A DNA stretch of 64,000 nt, from positions 1-64,000 of the IMG/VR virus record IMGVR_UViG_3300035180_000246; one strand, given 5' to 3'. A program made the position numbers and the translations under genes. The notes beneath the pieces were generated by a model. It was not told the DNA's origin. It did no database searches and saw only the letters and a program-made list of their open reading frames with translations. The stretch comes from a virus. Below, one piece after another: positions 1-7,104 of this stretch (the stretch's first letter is position 1; every line of letters begins with the position of its first letter).

Positions 1-51
1 TATTAACAATATGAGTAGTATACCTATAAACCACAATATTGACTTAATCAT
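1..51 (-). CDS. Start of a small membrane protein, cut by the left window edge
   Basis: An ATG at 51-49 opens a frame that runs off the left edge. The 17 visible residues begin MIKSILWFIGILLILLI, a basic start followed by a strongly hydrophobic stretch, as in a signal anchor or first membrane helix. The ATG lies 2 nt after the stop of the next gene, so it would be the next gene of the same operon. Only the start is visible, so function cannot be assigned. Confidence 0.4.
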   Translation of the reverse strand, partial: MIKSILWFIGILLILLI

Positions 52-53
52 TA

Positions 54-461
54 TCACACCTCGATATATGGTGTAATCTTGATTTCTACTCTTGGATTTA
101 GCTTATCTTGTCCTCCTACTGTTGCAGACTCTTTAATACAATATTGGACATTATCATTTACAACTGCACCATAGTTTTGTAAAGCATCATTAGTAAATTT
201 ACTAATTAAGCTTACTACGTTCATCAGATCACTAACTGTACTTTTATAGTAATAGACATATTCAATCTGGTATTTGCCTACTATTTTAGGAGGATCAAGA
301 TTAAGTAGTTGGTGAACTATTAACCGTTCAAAATGGACTTTAACCTTATTTTTAAGATGAAAGTGTATATTTCTATACACATTCATACCTAATAGGAAAG
401 TTTTACTTGGCTTAGTCTTGAATGTTTCTTCATAGTAGACAGGAAGTGTTAAGTTAATCAT
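54..461 (-). CDS. Possible RusA-like Holliday junction resolvase
   Basis: A 135-residue protein of about the size of RusA-type endonucleases, which cut four-way DNA junctions. The middle has a stretch SDLMNVVSLISKFTNDAL followed by GAVVNDNVQYC, which resembles the D-L-D-N...DAL and G-x-x-x-D-D/N-x-x-V pattern of RusA. Several acidic positions of that pattern are replaced, so the match is partial. It overlaps the upstream gene by 4 nt and is co-transcribed with the replication genes, which would suit a DNA-processing enzyme. Function is inferred from weak motif similarity only. Confidence 0.35.
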   Translation of the reverse strand: MINLTLPVYYEETFKTKPSKTFLLGMNVYRNIHFHLKNKVKVHFERLIVHQLLNLDPPKIVGKYQIEYVYYYKSTVSDLMNVVSLISKFTNDALQNYGAVVNDNVQYCIKESATVGGQDKLNPRVEIKITPYIEV

Positions 462-739
462 ACGAAATACAGATCGTAAAATAAATCACGTACAGGTGTA
501 GATTGTGAATCTATATCGATAATATTATCAACTGCATCCATAACTGCTGCTGCACGTAATTTTTTATAAGCTTCTTCGTCAGGTTCTACAATACTTACAG
601 CAAATTGTGCTGAACCTACCATCTCAAAACCAGTGTTAAGTAACACAACAGCTGTAGCTGTATTCTTACTCGGTGATAGTTTTGTATGAATTTGTACAAT
701 ATCTACATTATAATTTGAATTAGTAGTTATGCTAATCAT
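458..739 (-). CDS. Hypothetical protein, 93 aa
   Basis: An acidic protein of 93 residues without a motif I recognise. It contains NTATAVVLLNTGFEMVGSAQ in the first half and an acidic, Asp-rich tail near DAVDNIIDIDS. It overlaps the next gene by an ATGA junction, so the two are translationally coupled. It lies just downstream of the two immune-signal sponges on the same transcript, and could belong to the same accessory group, but nothing in the sequence shows that directly. Confidence 0.6.
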   Translation of the reverse strand: MISITTNSNYNVDIVQIHTKLSPSKNTATAVVLLNTGFEMVGSAQFAVSIVEPDEEAYKKLRAAAVMDAVDNIIDIDSQSTPVRDLFYDLYFV

Positions 740-789
740 AAATTCTCACCAGTAAATTAAATTTATCCATGCATGTATCCTTTTGATAA

Positions 790-1014
790 TTAAAAAGAAG
801 TTGGTTTAGCAACACTACGGACTAATGCCATAATGCCAGTTTGTAAGTCAGTTCGTCCGATACTTACCCAACGTTTATCAGTCGAGTCTGTATCTAATAA
901 ATACTGAACTAACGTTTCAAGTGTTTGACCTGCTTGCTTAATAGCGTTCATTAAGTTAATTTCTTCTTGACTTAATTCTCGATAACCAGTGATTAAACGA
1001 TGTTGATTTTCCAT
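790..1014 (-). CDS. acb2: Acb2-family anti-CBASS cyclic nucleotide sponge
   Basis: A 74-residue protein with the hallmarks of the Acb2 family (T4 Vs.4, PaMx33 Acb2), small helical proteins that form hexamers and sequester cyclic di- and trinucleotides so that CBASS effectors are not activated. The family pattern is visible at both ends: an N-terminal HRLITGYRELSQEEINLMNA and a C-terminal RWVSIGRTDLQTGIMALVRS followed by VAKPTSF. Tyr11 and Lys26, positions known in Acb2 to contact ligand, are both present at exactly those numbers. The ATG directly follows the stop of the Tad2-like gene, with the ribosome site inside that gene's end, so the two are coupled. It acts in the host cytoplasm. The identification is strong; ligand preference is not predictable. 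Confidence 0.9.
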   Translation of the reverse strand: MENQHRLITGYRELSQEEINLMNAIKQAGQTLETLVQYLLDTDSTDKRWVSIGRTDLQTGIMALVRSVAKPTSF

Positions 1015-1515
1015 TTAGTTCTCCTCTACTACATACCAGTCAGAACTTAGAAGGTCTGTCTGGCTCGCCAACCAAGGTACTTTTGCGTTAATGTGTGAGC
1101 TGGGCGCACTGTCACTTGCAGGGGTAGTCGGATACTGCATATACAGGTAAGGTAGACTCATGTCTGAGCCTTCTAAAGGCTGTTGCACAGAGATTTTTAA
1201 GCCTTTACCGTTCCAGCCGCGTCGTGCGATGGCGAAGCCTTGCTTTGCCAGCTCTAACGCTAGTCCGAATGGTAGATTACTATGTACGTTATGGTATGCA
1301 TCGTCGAATACTTGTTCTGGAGACCAAGATACATAGCCTTCGTGTCCCTGAACATTCGATTCTTCCCCTTGACGAGGTTCGTACTCGATTAGATACCCTT
1401 CGTCATCGAATTTCTCATCTGAAGGTAATGACCACCCTCTGTATGTGTTGTAGTCTCCACGTGTCATAGGCGTAGCTTTAACACTCTTTAACCCAATATG
1501 TGTTGTGGTATACAT
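1015..1515 (-). CDS. tad2: Tad2-like (DUF2829) anti-Thoeris protein with N-terminal extension
   Basis: Residues 81-166 match the DUF2829/Tad2 family: PFGLALELAKQG, RRGWNGKG (about 98-105) and the family's closing VPWLASQTDLLSSDW (146-160). Tad2 proteins bind the gcADPR signal made by Thoeris ThsB, and some bind CBASS nucleotides, blocking the immune effector. Residues 1-80 form an extension (around TPMTRGDYNTYRGW, DDEGYLIEY, GYVSWSPEQVF) of a kind seen before DUF2829 in some phage proteins; its role is unknown. Base composition looks richer in GC than the flanks, suggesting more recent acquisition. It lies just after tRNA-Met in transcription order and directly before the Acb2 gene. Confidence 0.87.
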   Translation of the reverse strand: MYTTTHIGLKSVKATPMTRGDYNTYRGWSLPSDEKFDDEGYLIEYEPRQGEESNVQGHEGYVSWSPEQVFDDAYHNVHSNLPFGLALELAKQGFAIARRGWNGKGLKISVQQPLEGSDMSLPYLYMQYPTTPASDSAPSSHINAKVPWLASQTDLLSSDWYVVEEN

Positions 1516-1541
1516 TCTGTATTTCCTTTATATGGTTTATA

Positions 1542-1616
1542 TGGTAGGACCGCAGGGACTTGAACCCTGATTGAACGATTATGAGTCGCCTATTCTAACC
1601 TTTGAATTACAGTCCT
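1542..1616 (-). tRNA. tRNA-Met (anticodon CAT)
   Basis: Folds as a cloverleaf: 7-bp acceptor AGGACTG/CGGTCCT, T8-A9, D stem ATTC/GAAT, a 5-bp anticodon stem with loop CTCATAA, and T arm CAGGG-TTCAAGT-CCCTG. The discriminator A is followed by an encoded CCA. Anticodon CAT is at 1583-1581. It could be elongator Met or, if lysidinylated, Ile (AUA); the phage's AT-rich codons would make the latter useful. It lies between the dCMP deaminase and Tad2-like genes and may be processed from their mRNA. Confidence 0.93.
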
Positions 1617-1619
1617 ATA

Positions 1620-2036
1620 TTAGTTACCGACAAACTTAGTTTTAATACCACTATCTTGTAGTAGTTTTAAACCAAGAGTATCTTTATAGTACTCGTTAAA
1701 GTACACAGTTTTAATTCCTGCCTGAATAATCAACAGAGCACAGTTTATGCATGGACTTAGGGTCACAAACATAATAGCTCTATCTGTTGAATGACCTAAC
1801 TTAGCTGCTTTAGAAATAGCATTAAGTTCTGCATGTATTGTTGTAGACTTAGTAATACCTTCCAGGTCTTCACAACAGTTATCCATACCTCTAGGACTTC
1901 CGTTAAAGCCATATGCAAGGATGTTACTAGCATCTTCTGAAACTAGTACTGCTCCGACTTTACGCCTTCTACAGTGACTTCTAGAAGCCACTAATGTAGC
2001 CATACTAGAATAGAAAGTTACGTCTGCTGGTTTCAT
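1620..2036 (-). CDS. dcd: Deoxycytidylate deaminase
   Basis: Converts dCMP to dUMP, the substrate for thymidylate synthase (ThyX is encoded at 14.2 kb). The 138-residue protein has the cytidine/dCMP deaminase zinc site: HAE at 68-70 (His ligand and catalytic Glu) and PCINC at 95-99 (two Cys ligands). GFNGSPRGMDNC near residue 43 is typical of dCMP deaminases. The length is slightly short for the family (about 150-190 in T-even phages). It is transcribed apart from the SSB-like gene, which ends in a strong terminator just upstream. Gene symbol by function only. Confidence 0.9.
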   Translation of the reverse strand: MKPADVTFYSSMATLVASRSHCRRRKVGAVLVSEDASNILAYGFNGSPRGMDNCCEDLEGITKSTTIHAELNAISKAAKLGHSTDRAIMFVTLSPCINCALLIIQAGIKTVYFNEYYKDTLGLKLLQDSGIKTKFVGN

Positions 2037-2050
2037 ATCTGTTCCTTAGC

Positions 2051-2084
2051 TAAATATCCTAAAATATCCTAGAAAAGATATTTA
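2051..2084 (-). promoter_or_regulatory. Inverted and direct repeat upstream of the dCMP deaminase gene
   Basis: An interrupted palindrome, taaatatc ... gatattta, encloses two direct copies of the octamer aatatcct on the + strand. On the - strand it reads AGGATATTTTAGGATATTTA about 15 nt before the deaminase ATG and just after the SSB terminator. The position suits a promoter or operator for the deaminase-sponge transcript, but no sigma-70 pair is evident. Confidence 0.3.
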
Positions 2085-2087
2085 AAT

Positions 2088-2116
2088 AAAAAAGCTCTCT
2101 GTTATGAGCAGAGAGC
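2088..2116 (-). terminator. Rho-independent terminator after the SSB-like gene
   Basis: On the - strand an 8-bp perfect stem GCTCTCTG/CAGAGAGC with a 7-nt loop is followed by a run of six T. It lies 25 nt past the stop of the SSB-like gene and should end the replication transcript before the deaminase gene. Confidence 0.85.
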
Positions 2117-2141
2117 AAGGCACACTTATGGCAAGTGTTAG

Positions 2142-2870
2142 TTAAACTTTTTTACCGAACTTACTACTAATAGAAGTTCCGCCTACAGAAGGTGCAACTG
2201 TAGTTGAAGCACCTGTACCACCTTTAGACTGTACACGCTTATCTTTAGTACCTAAGTTAGGATTCTCAGTGGTAGGTGTGTTACGTTCAGCCCATGACTT
2301 AATATAAACACCTTCTGTTAAACCAGATTCGAGTTCTACTACAGTACAGCCTGTTTCTGTATGGAATACTTTATCAATACTAAAGACTGTACGTGATTTT
2401 GTAGGATCTTTGAATTGATCTTCCAAAGTAGCTGTAACACCTACAGTAATCTCTTTACCAATTAGATCGGTAAGAACTTGCTTAGTAGTAGGTACATCTT
2501 TATTAAGATCGTAGTTACGCACCATAACTGTTTTTTCTTCTGGTTCTAGCTCAAACAATTCTTGATCAGCAGTCAATCGAGACATATCGTTCATGGTAGT
2601 AAAGCTAGGTAAGTACTTCTGAGCACCTGATTGCTTGTCGATATAGTAATGTTTCTTACCTTTTTCACGACCAGATGTTACATACTCTTTAGTATTGAGT
2701 GTAACACCTGCTGGTGATACTAATTTTAATACTACTGCCAAAGCTTCACTAGCAGATTCTTCTAAATAAGCCATTTCGATAGTCATGTTATGAATACCTG
2801 TAGTCATTTTAGGACGATCAGTTGCAACTTCGATATCTGCGCTGCGTTTTAAATTAGCTAATAGTGACAT
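2142..2870 (-). CDS. Probable single-stranded DNA-binding protein (N4 gp45-like)
   Basis: A 242-residue protein at the position of N4 gp45, the phage SSB that also helps the host polymerase start late transcription. Visible features are a globular first ~190 residues with alternating strands (for example EALAVVLKLVSPAGV and KYLPSFTTMNDMSRL) and a Gly/Ser/Thr-rich flexible tail from about residue 200 ending in SSKFGKKV. The tail is basic rather than acidic, unlike bacterial SSB. No sequence motif proves the OB fold; the call rests on size, location next to the RecA-like and primase genes, and N4 synteny. Confidence 0.6.
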   Translation of the reverse strand: MSLLANLKRSADIEVATDRPKMTTGIHNMTIEMAYLEESASEALAVVLKLVSPAGVTLNTKEYVTSGREKGKKHYYIDKQSGAQKYLPSFTTMNDMSRLTADQELFELEPEEKTVMVRNYDLNKDVPTTKQVLTDLIGKEITVGVTATLEDQFKDPTKSRTVFSIDKVFHTETGCTVVELESGLTEGVYIKSWAERNTPTTENPNLGTKDKRVQSKGGTGASTTVAPSVGGTSISSKFGKKV

Positions 2871-2926
2871 AATGGGATTCCTTATAATTGATAGAGTTTG
2901 GTTTGTTAAATTGTTGAGAGTTAAAG

Positions 2927-3673
2927 TTAATCGTAATATTCATGTAAACGATCAATAACGTGTTGAAGATTGTTATCAATAAATGTTTCGTCGATAGACC
3001 ACATCTTCATAGGACTACGAATGCGTTCATTTACAGTTTCTTTAGTTAAGCGTGTTTGAAATACATACTTAAATCCTAAAGCTTCTTCTTCTGGTGTAAT
3101 CTCTAATAAAGGGTTAGTAGCTTTTAACTGTTTCATAGATACTTTTTTAGTACTAATTACAGTAGAAAAGAAAGCTTCTACACCAGCATTAGCTAACGAA
3201 CCTTTAACAGGTACTTTAGTTTCTAACACCATTTCAGATTCATTCATAATCTGACGTGTATGTGCTAAAAAGATTACATTCTTAGTAGATTTAGCTACAG
3301 TTTGTAGCATCAAATTTCTCAAGAATTGTGCGTAATCTCCCCATGCTTTCATAGTATTTGCACTATTAATAACATAAGTAGATTCAAACATATCCATTAG
3401 AAACGTTAAAGTATCCACTACGATAGTGTGAATGTGAGGCATACCTTCAGCAGCTGCAAATCCTTGTACTATCTCCAATGGATCTGTAATTTGATATTCC
3501 TCAAATTTACTTTTAAAGGGTAATTTTTTAGATTCACAGTTTAAGTACATTACACCTTCTGGATTTTTAAGATCCATAAGACATGCGCTCTTACCTGTTG
3601 CAGAAGCACCGCTAATCAATACTAAGTGGTCATTCTGGATAGTATCTTCTTCTGAATTTGAGTTGTCACTCAC
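2927..3673 (-). CDS. RecA-like P-loop ATPase (Sak4 type)
   Basis: Walker A is GASATGKS at residues 22-29 and a Walker-B-like strand HIHTIVVDTLTFLMDM is near residue 100; NVIFLAHTRQ resembles the sensor strand of RecA-fold proteins. The 248-residue length fits the Sak4/AAA_24 group of single-domain RecA-like phage recombinases that work with an SSB in strand annealing or replication repair. It overlaps the primase/helicase start by 4 nt and precedes the SSB-like gene, as in N4 (gp44 position). An alternative is a replication helicase loader. Confidence 0.75.
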   Translation of the reverse strand: MSDNSNSEEDTIQNDHLVLISGASATGKSACLMDLKNPEGVMYLNCESKKLPFKSKFEEYQITDPLEIVQGFAAAEGMPHIHTIVVDTLTFLMDMFESTYVINSANTMKAWGDYAQFLRNLMLQTVAKSTKNVIFLAHTRQIMNESEMVLETKVPVKGSLANAGVEAFFSTVISTKKVSMKQLKATNPLLEITPEEEALGFKYVFQTRLTKETVNERIRSPMKMWSIDETFIDNNLQHVIDRLHEYYD

Positions 3674-5796
3674 GAACGTTTCTCCATATATTTACGATGT
3701 ACACTAATCATCACTGTTGTATCTAGTTCAGATACGGGTAATGGTTTAGGTAATTTGCTGTTAAACTCATTGATAGCAGACTTGATTACATCTAGGTCGT
3801 AACCTTTATCTACTAAAGCATAAGCATATTTAATGAGGGTATTACTTCTACTGCCTTCTGTGGCTTTAGATGCGAACCAGCGTTCTAAGTTATTTAGATT
3901 ACTATGTTCATTAATAAAAGTAGCTTGTTCATCGGCTTTCTTCGTCTTAGGAATAAACAAAGTATCGTCGAATAACATACCATCATTATAATAATGTGTA
4001 CCTGCGTTAGTAGCCCATTTACGAGCATAGTCAGCAGTAGCTTCATCTACCTTAAATGGTAACCAATCAAATACATTAGCCATAAAAGCTTTGTAGGCTT
4101 CTTGGTCAAGTAAAAGCTTGTGTGTCATAGGTAGAATAATTCTGAATCTGTTAGCAGCATCTGTATGTCGTTTAGTTGTATAAATTAGGTACTTGTAATC
4201 TTGTAATAAGATTCTAACTGTATCAATGGATGTACCACCATCTACATCTAAAACTACCATATCAAACCCTGGCATAACACTTTCAGAATTTCTATAGCCA
4301 TTACGTAAGTGGTGTGCTGTGAAATGTAAGTTATCACTACATACCAACTTATGTAAGTCATCCCAGTTAGCTAGTATATTCTCATAACCAGTAGTAATAT
4401 TATCACTATAGGCTATAGTAACTTCTTCTAGATTAGTCTCTTTCAGAGATTCACCTTTAAAGAACTCAACTGTACTATCAAAACTTTTAGTAATAACGAT
4501 GTTATGTTTATATCCATAAGCAATCGCTAAGTTCATAAGATCACGTCTACGAGATTCAGTACCGTTATAAAACTGCAAGTCTTCAAGTAGATCGGCATGT
4601 GTTACTGGATGCTCTACGTTAGCTAAATACTTAGCCAATTTAATGTAAGGCTTTTCACGATACATGATCGAATTGAATGCTGCACCTGAGTCTTCCGCTA
4701 ACTGAATTGCACAATCTAGATGATGTTGACTAATAGACTTAGCCTTATCAACAAATGCATATGCACCAGCTAATTTAAGTGCCTTATAATAACGATGAGT
4801 TACCTCAGCTTTTAAAGCTTCTTTATGATCTGGAATATTCTCTGCTAAACGTTCACAGTTAATCTTATACTCAATGAGTTTAAGACTAGTAGCTTTGTCC
4901 ATACTGAGAGCTACACTATAGTACTGAGAGTCTGCTAACTCATTAAACCAGTCTGAGATGTCTTGTACAGACGTAACCATAGCAGATGATGTCATTGCAT
5001 CATAGACTTCATCAGGTGTACGTGTATCGGCTTTACGGGCTGATTGAGTATACGCAAAATACATACGTCTAGCGTAACCAGTACGAAGTAAATCATCAAA
5101 GTCTTCTTCAGTTTTAGACGCATTTAACAACTTACTAGGAGTCCCAAACATAAGTAGATTGGCTGGACTTGCGCCATTCATTTCTACAGAACGTTTGTTC
5201 TCTGCAGTACTTTTAGTAATTTTTTGCTTAATAAGACCTTTATCAAATAATGATAGGTAGTCTACTAAAGCTTCAATATTGCCAGCTAAGTTAGAGCCTA
5301 CTTCATCAACAATTAAGTTTAATGAACCAGTGCGAGCCATTAGAAGCTTTCTGCGTAACTGCTTAATGGCAGCACTAGTAGCACTGTCAAAAGTAAATGG
5401 TAGAGTCCCTAGACCTTCATACTCAGCGGTTAATTGTTCCAGGATACGATCTGGATCATTACCAGTAGCTGATGCCGTCTTTAATGCAATAGCATTAAGA
5501 TTCTTGGCAGCATTTACGTTAAAGACCTCATCCATGAAATCATCTTTAAATGGATCTACAAGCAACTCTTCAAGAGTAGTCATGGTAAATGTTTTACCTG
5601 CTCCTGAAGGTTGTAGAGCCAATGCGTAAAGGTTTACTGGAATAGTACCTCTATCATGTGTCTTGATCTCTGTACGCATCATAGAAGCAATTAAGGACAT
5701 ATAATAAGCTGTCATGATACGGAAGAAGTGTCTATCTTCTCCACCAGTACGTCCTGCCAGCACATCTACGATCTGTTCTGAACGTGCATGGTACAT
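3670..5796 (-). CDS. Primase/helicase-like replication protein (N4 gp43-like)
   Basis: A 708-residue protein. The N-terminal half is a DUF3987-like ATPase: Walker A PSGAGKTF at 63-70 and a Walker-B-like NLIVDEVGSN near residue 160. The C-terminal part has a primase-polymerase-like segment, PGFDMVVLDVDGG near residue 507 followed by LIYTTKRHT and FRIILP, the layout of AEP-type priming domains (acidic metal site, then a conserved Arg strand). N4 gp43, of similar length, holds the same place. It probably primes and/or unwinds DNA at the phage fork with the family-A polymerase. Order of domains (ATPase first) is the reverse of many D5-type primases. Confidence 0.7.
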   Translation of the reverse strand: MYHARSEQIVDVLAGRTGGEDRHFFRIMTAYYMSLIASMMRTEIKTHDRGTIPVNLYALALQPSGAGKTFTMTTLEELLVDPFKDDFMDEVFNVNAAKNLNAIALKTASATGNDPDRILEQLTAEYEGLGTLPFTFDSATSAAIKQLRRKLLMARTGSLNLIVDEVGSNLAGNIEALVDYLSLFDKGLIKQKITKSTAENKRSVEMNGASPANLLMFGTPSKLLNASKTEEDFDDLLRTGYARRMYFAYTQSARKADTRTPDEVYDAMTSSAMVTSVQDISDWFNELADSQYYSVALSMDKATSLKLIEYKINCERLAENIPDHKEALKAEVTHRYYKALKLAGAYAFVDKAKSISQHHLDCAIQLAEDSGAAFNSIMYREKPYIKLAKYLANVEHPVTHADLLEDLQFYNGTESRRRDLMNLAIAYGYKHNIVITKSFDSTVEFFKGESLKETNLEEVTIAYSDNITTGYENILANWDDLHKLVCSDNLHFTAHHLRNGYRNSESVMPGFDMVVLDVDGGTSIDTVRILLQDYKYLIYTTKRHTDAANRFRIILPMTHKLLLDQEAYKAFMANVFDWLPFKVDEATADYARKWATNAGTHYYNDGMLFDDTLFIPKTKKADEQATFINEHSNLNNLERWFASKATEGSRSNTLIKYAYALVDKGYDLDVIKSAINEFNSKLPKPLPVSELDTTVMISVHRKYMEKRS

Positions 5797-5797
5797 A

Positions 5798-6124
5798 CTA
5801 ATCTCCCATATACTGAATAGTGTTCATATAGTTTTTAATAGCTACAGTCCAAGCAGATCTTGATTTATTAGTACCTAGACGTTGATTAAGCTCGGCATAC
5901 ATATCATCTAAAGTATCATAAATAGCTTTACCTAGTAGTTTATCTTGCTGATATTTCATAAGAGCTGCGTACCCTGCAGCAACTTGAAAGCTAGTAAGTG
6001 TTGATCTATCTACTTCTTTACGTGTTTTATAAGCAGTAGTCATAGTAATAGGTGTTTCAGTACTTACTACTTCTGGTTCTTTAGAGAATACTGATTTAAT
6101 TGATTTAACGAATCTATGTAACAT
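5798..6124 (-). CDS. Hypothetical protein, 108 aa
   Basis: The start is placed at the ATG at 6124, which overlaps the stop of the upstream nuclease gene as TAATG; an upstream start is possible but would lie inside that gene. The protein starts with a basic stretch (MLHRFVKSIKSVFSK) and has a helical middle (SFQVAAGYAALMKYQQDKLL). No family recognised. Its place between nuclease and primase suggests a replication accessory factor. Confidence 0.55.
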   Translation of the reverse strand: MLHRFVKSIKSVFSKEPEVVSTETPITMTTAYKTRKEVDRSTLTSFQVAAGYAALMKYQQDKLLGKAIYDTLDDMYAELNQRLGTNKSRSAWTVAIKNYMNTIQYMGD

Positions 6125-7104
6125 TATAGTAGTCCTTGTTGTCTTAATGATTCTGCCTGTAGGCACATTGGGTTAGCTGAGCAGTAGTTACATGCTTTAG
6201 CTTTACCTTTAACTTCTAACACAATACCTTTACCCATATTTGCTAAATGAGTATGAGCACTGAGATAGTCATCAAAGTTTTTAGTAGATCTTCCTAACTT
6301 ATTTGGATCAGCATAATATTTATATACTGGTTCACTACGCCATAACTCATCATCAGTACAATCTGGCAACTCTTCTTGAGTCATAGATTTTGCTTGAGTT
6401 AGGCTATTTAGGCGGTCTTTGATAAAACGCTCTGTATCTCTAAGTGACATAAGCTCATACTTAACAGTCATAAGCTTACTTTGTGGATACCCTTTGTCTT
6501 TCTGAGTTTGAGCATTTAGTGCTGACCAATCAGTAAACTGATGATAAATCTCCATATAATCTTGAGTAATGATTGAAGGATTCAACCAACGATAGATACT
6601 TCCTTGTTGGATATATTTCTCTGCATTGGTTTGGTTCATGTAAGTAAATACAGAGGTATTTTTAAAGTCGCCTAGTGTACCATCAATTACAATATCAAAC
6701 TTACCTGACAATGTATATCCAAGAAATTCCTTATCAACACGTTGTTCTATATATACAGGAAGTTTATCCGTTAAATCTATATCAGCAGCAGGATTGACTA
6801 CTACTGAGTTGGTTATTTTTGAAGGATAGCCAGCTAATTTGAATGCTTTTTGCACAGATTCTGGAGTCATCCATGCACGTTCAATAGCATCATGAATAGC
6901 AGTACCGATACGAGAAGCTGTAAGTGTGCTAACCTCTACAGCTGCATCAGCAATTCTAGAAGTTAGTACAGCTTGCTTAATAGGTTTTAAAAGACCTGTA
7001 GCACTTATCTGATTTGGATTAGCCGAATGATCATAGGTATCATGTACTAACCAAGGTAGCATAGCTAAAGGTACGCCACCTGTATTTGTGTATTTTATGT
7101 TCAT
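6124..7104 (-). CDS. Cas4/RecB-like PD-(D/E)XK nuclease with iron-sulfur cysteines
   Basis: The 326-residue protein carries the Cas4/RecB nuclease signature: GTAIHDAIE near residue 66, GKFDIVIDGTLGDFKNTS around 138-150 (Asp, then Asp-x-Lys catalytic core) and QGSIYRWL (the conserved Gln). A C-terminal CNYCSANPMC near 307-316 supplies cysteines for an iron-sulfur cluster. It should be a single-strand exonuclease for replication or recombination, or for host DNA breakdown. It sits directly behind the polymerase (ATGA overlap), the position of N4 gp42. Confidence 0.8.
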   Translation of the reverse strand: MNIKYTNTGGVPLAMLPWLVHDTYDHSANPNQISATGLLKPIKQAVLTSRIADAAVEVSTLTASRIGTAIHDAIERAWMTPESVQKAFKLAGYPSKITNSVVVNPAADIDLTDKLPVYIEQRVDKEFLGYTLSGKFDIVIDGTLGDFKNTSVFTYMNQTNAEKYIQQGSIYRWLNPSIITQDYMEIYHQFTDWSALNAQTQKDKGYPQSKLMTVKYELMSLRDTERFIKDRLNSLTQAKSMTQEELPDCTDDELWRSEPVYKYYADPNKLGRSTKNFDDYLSAHTHLANMGKGIVLEVKGKAKACNYCSANPMCLQAESLRQQGLL

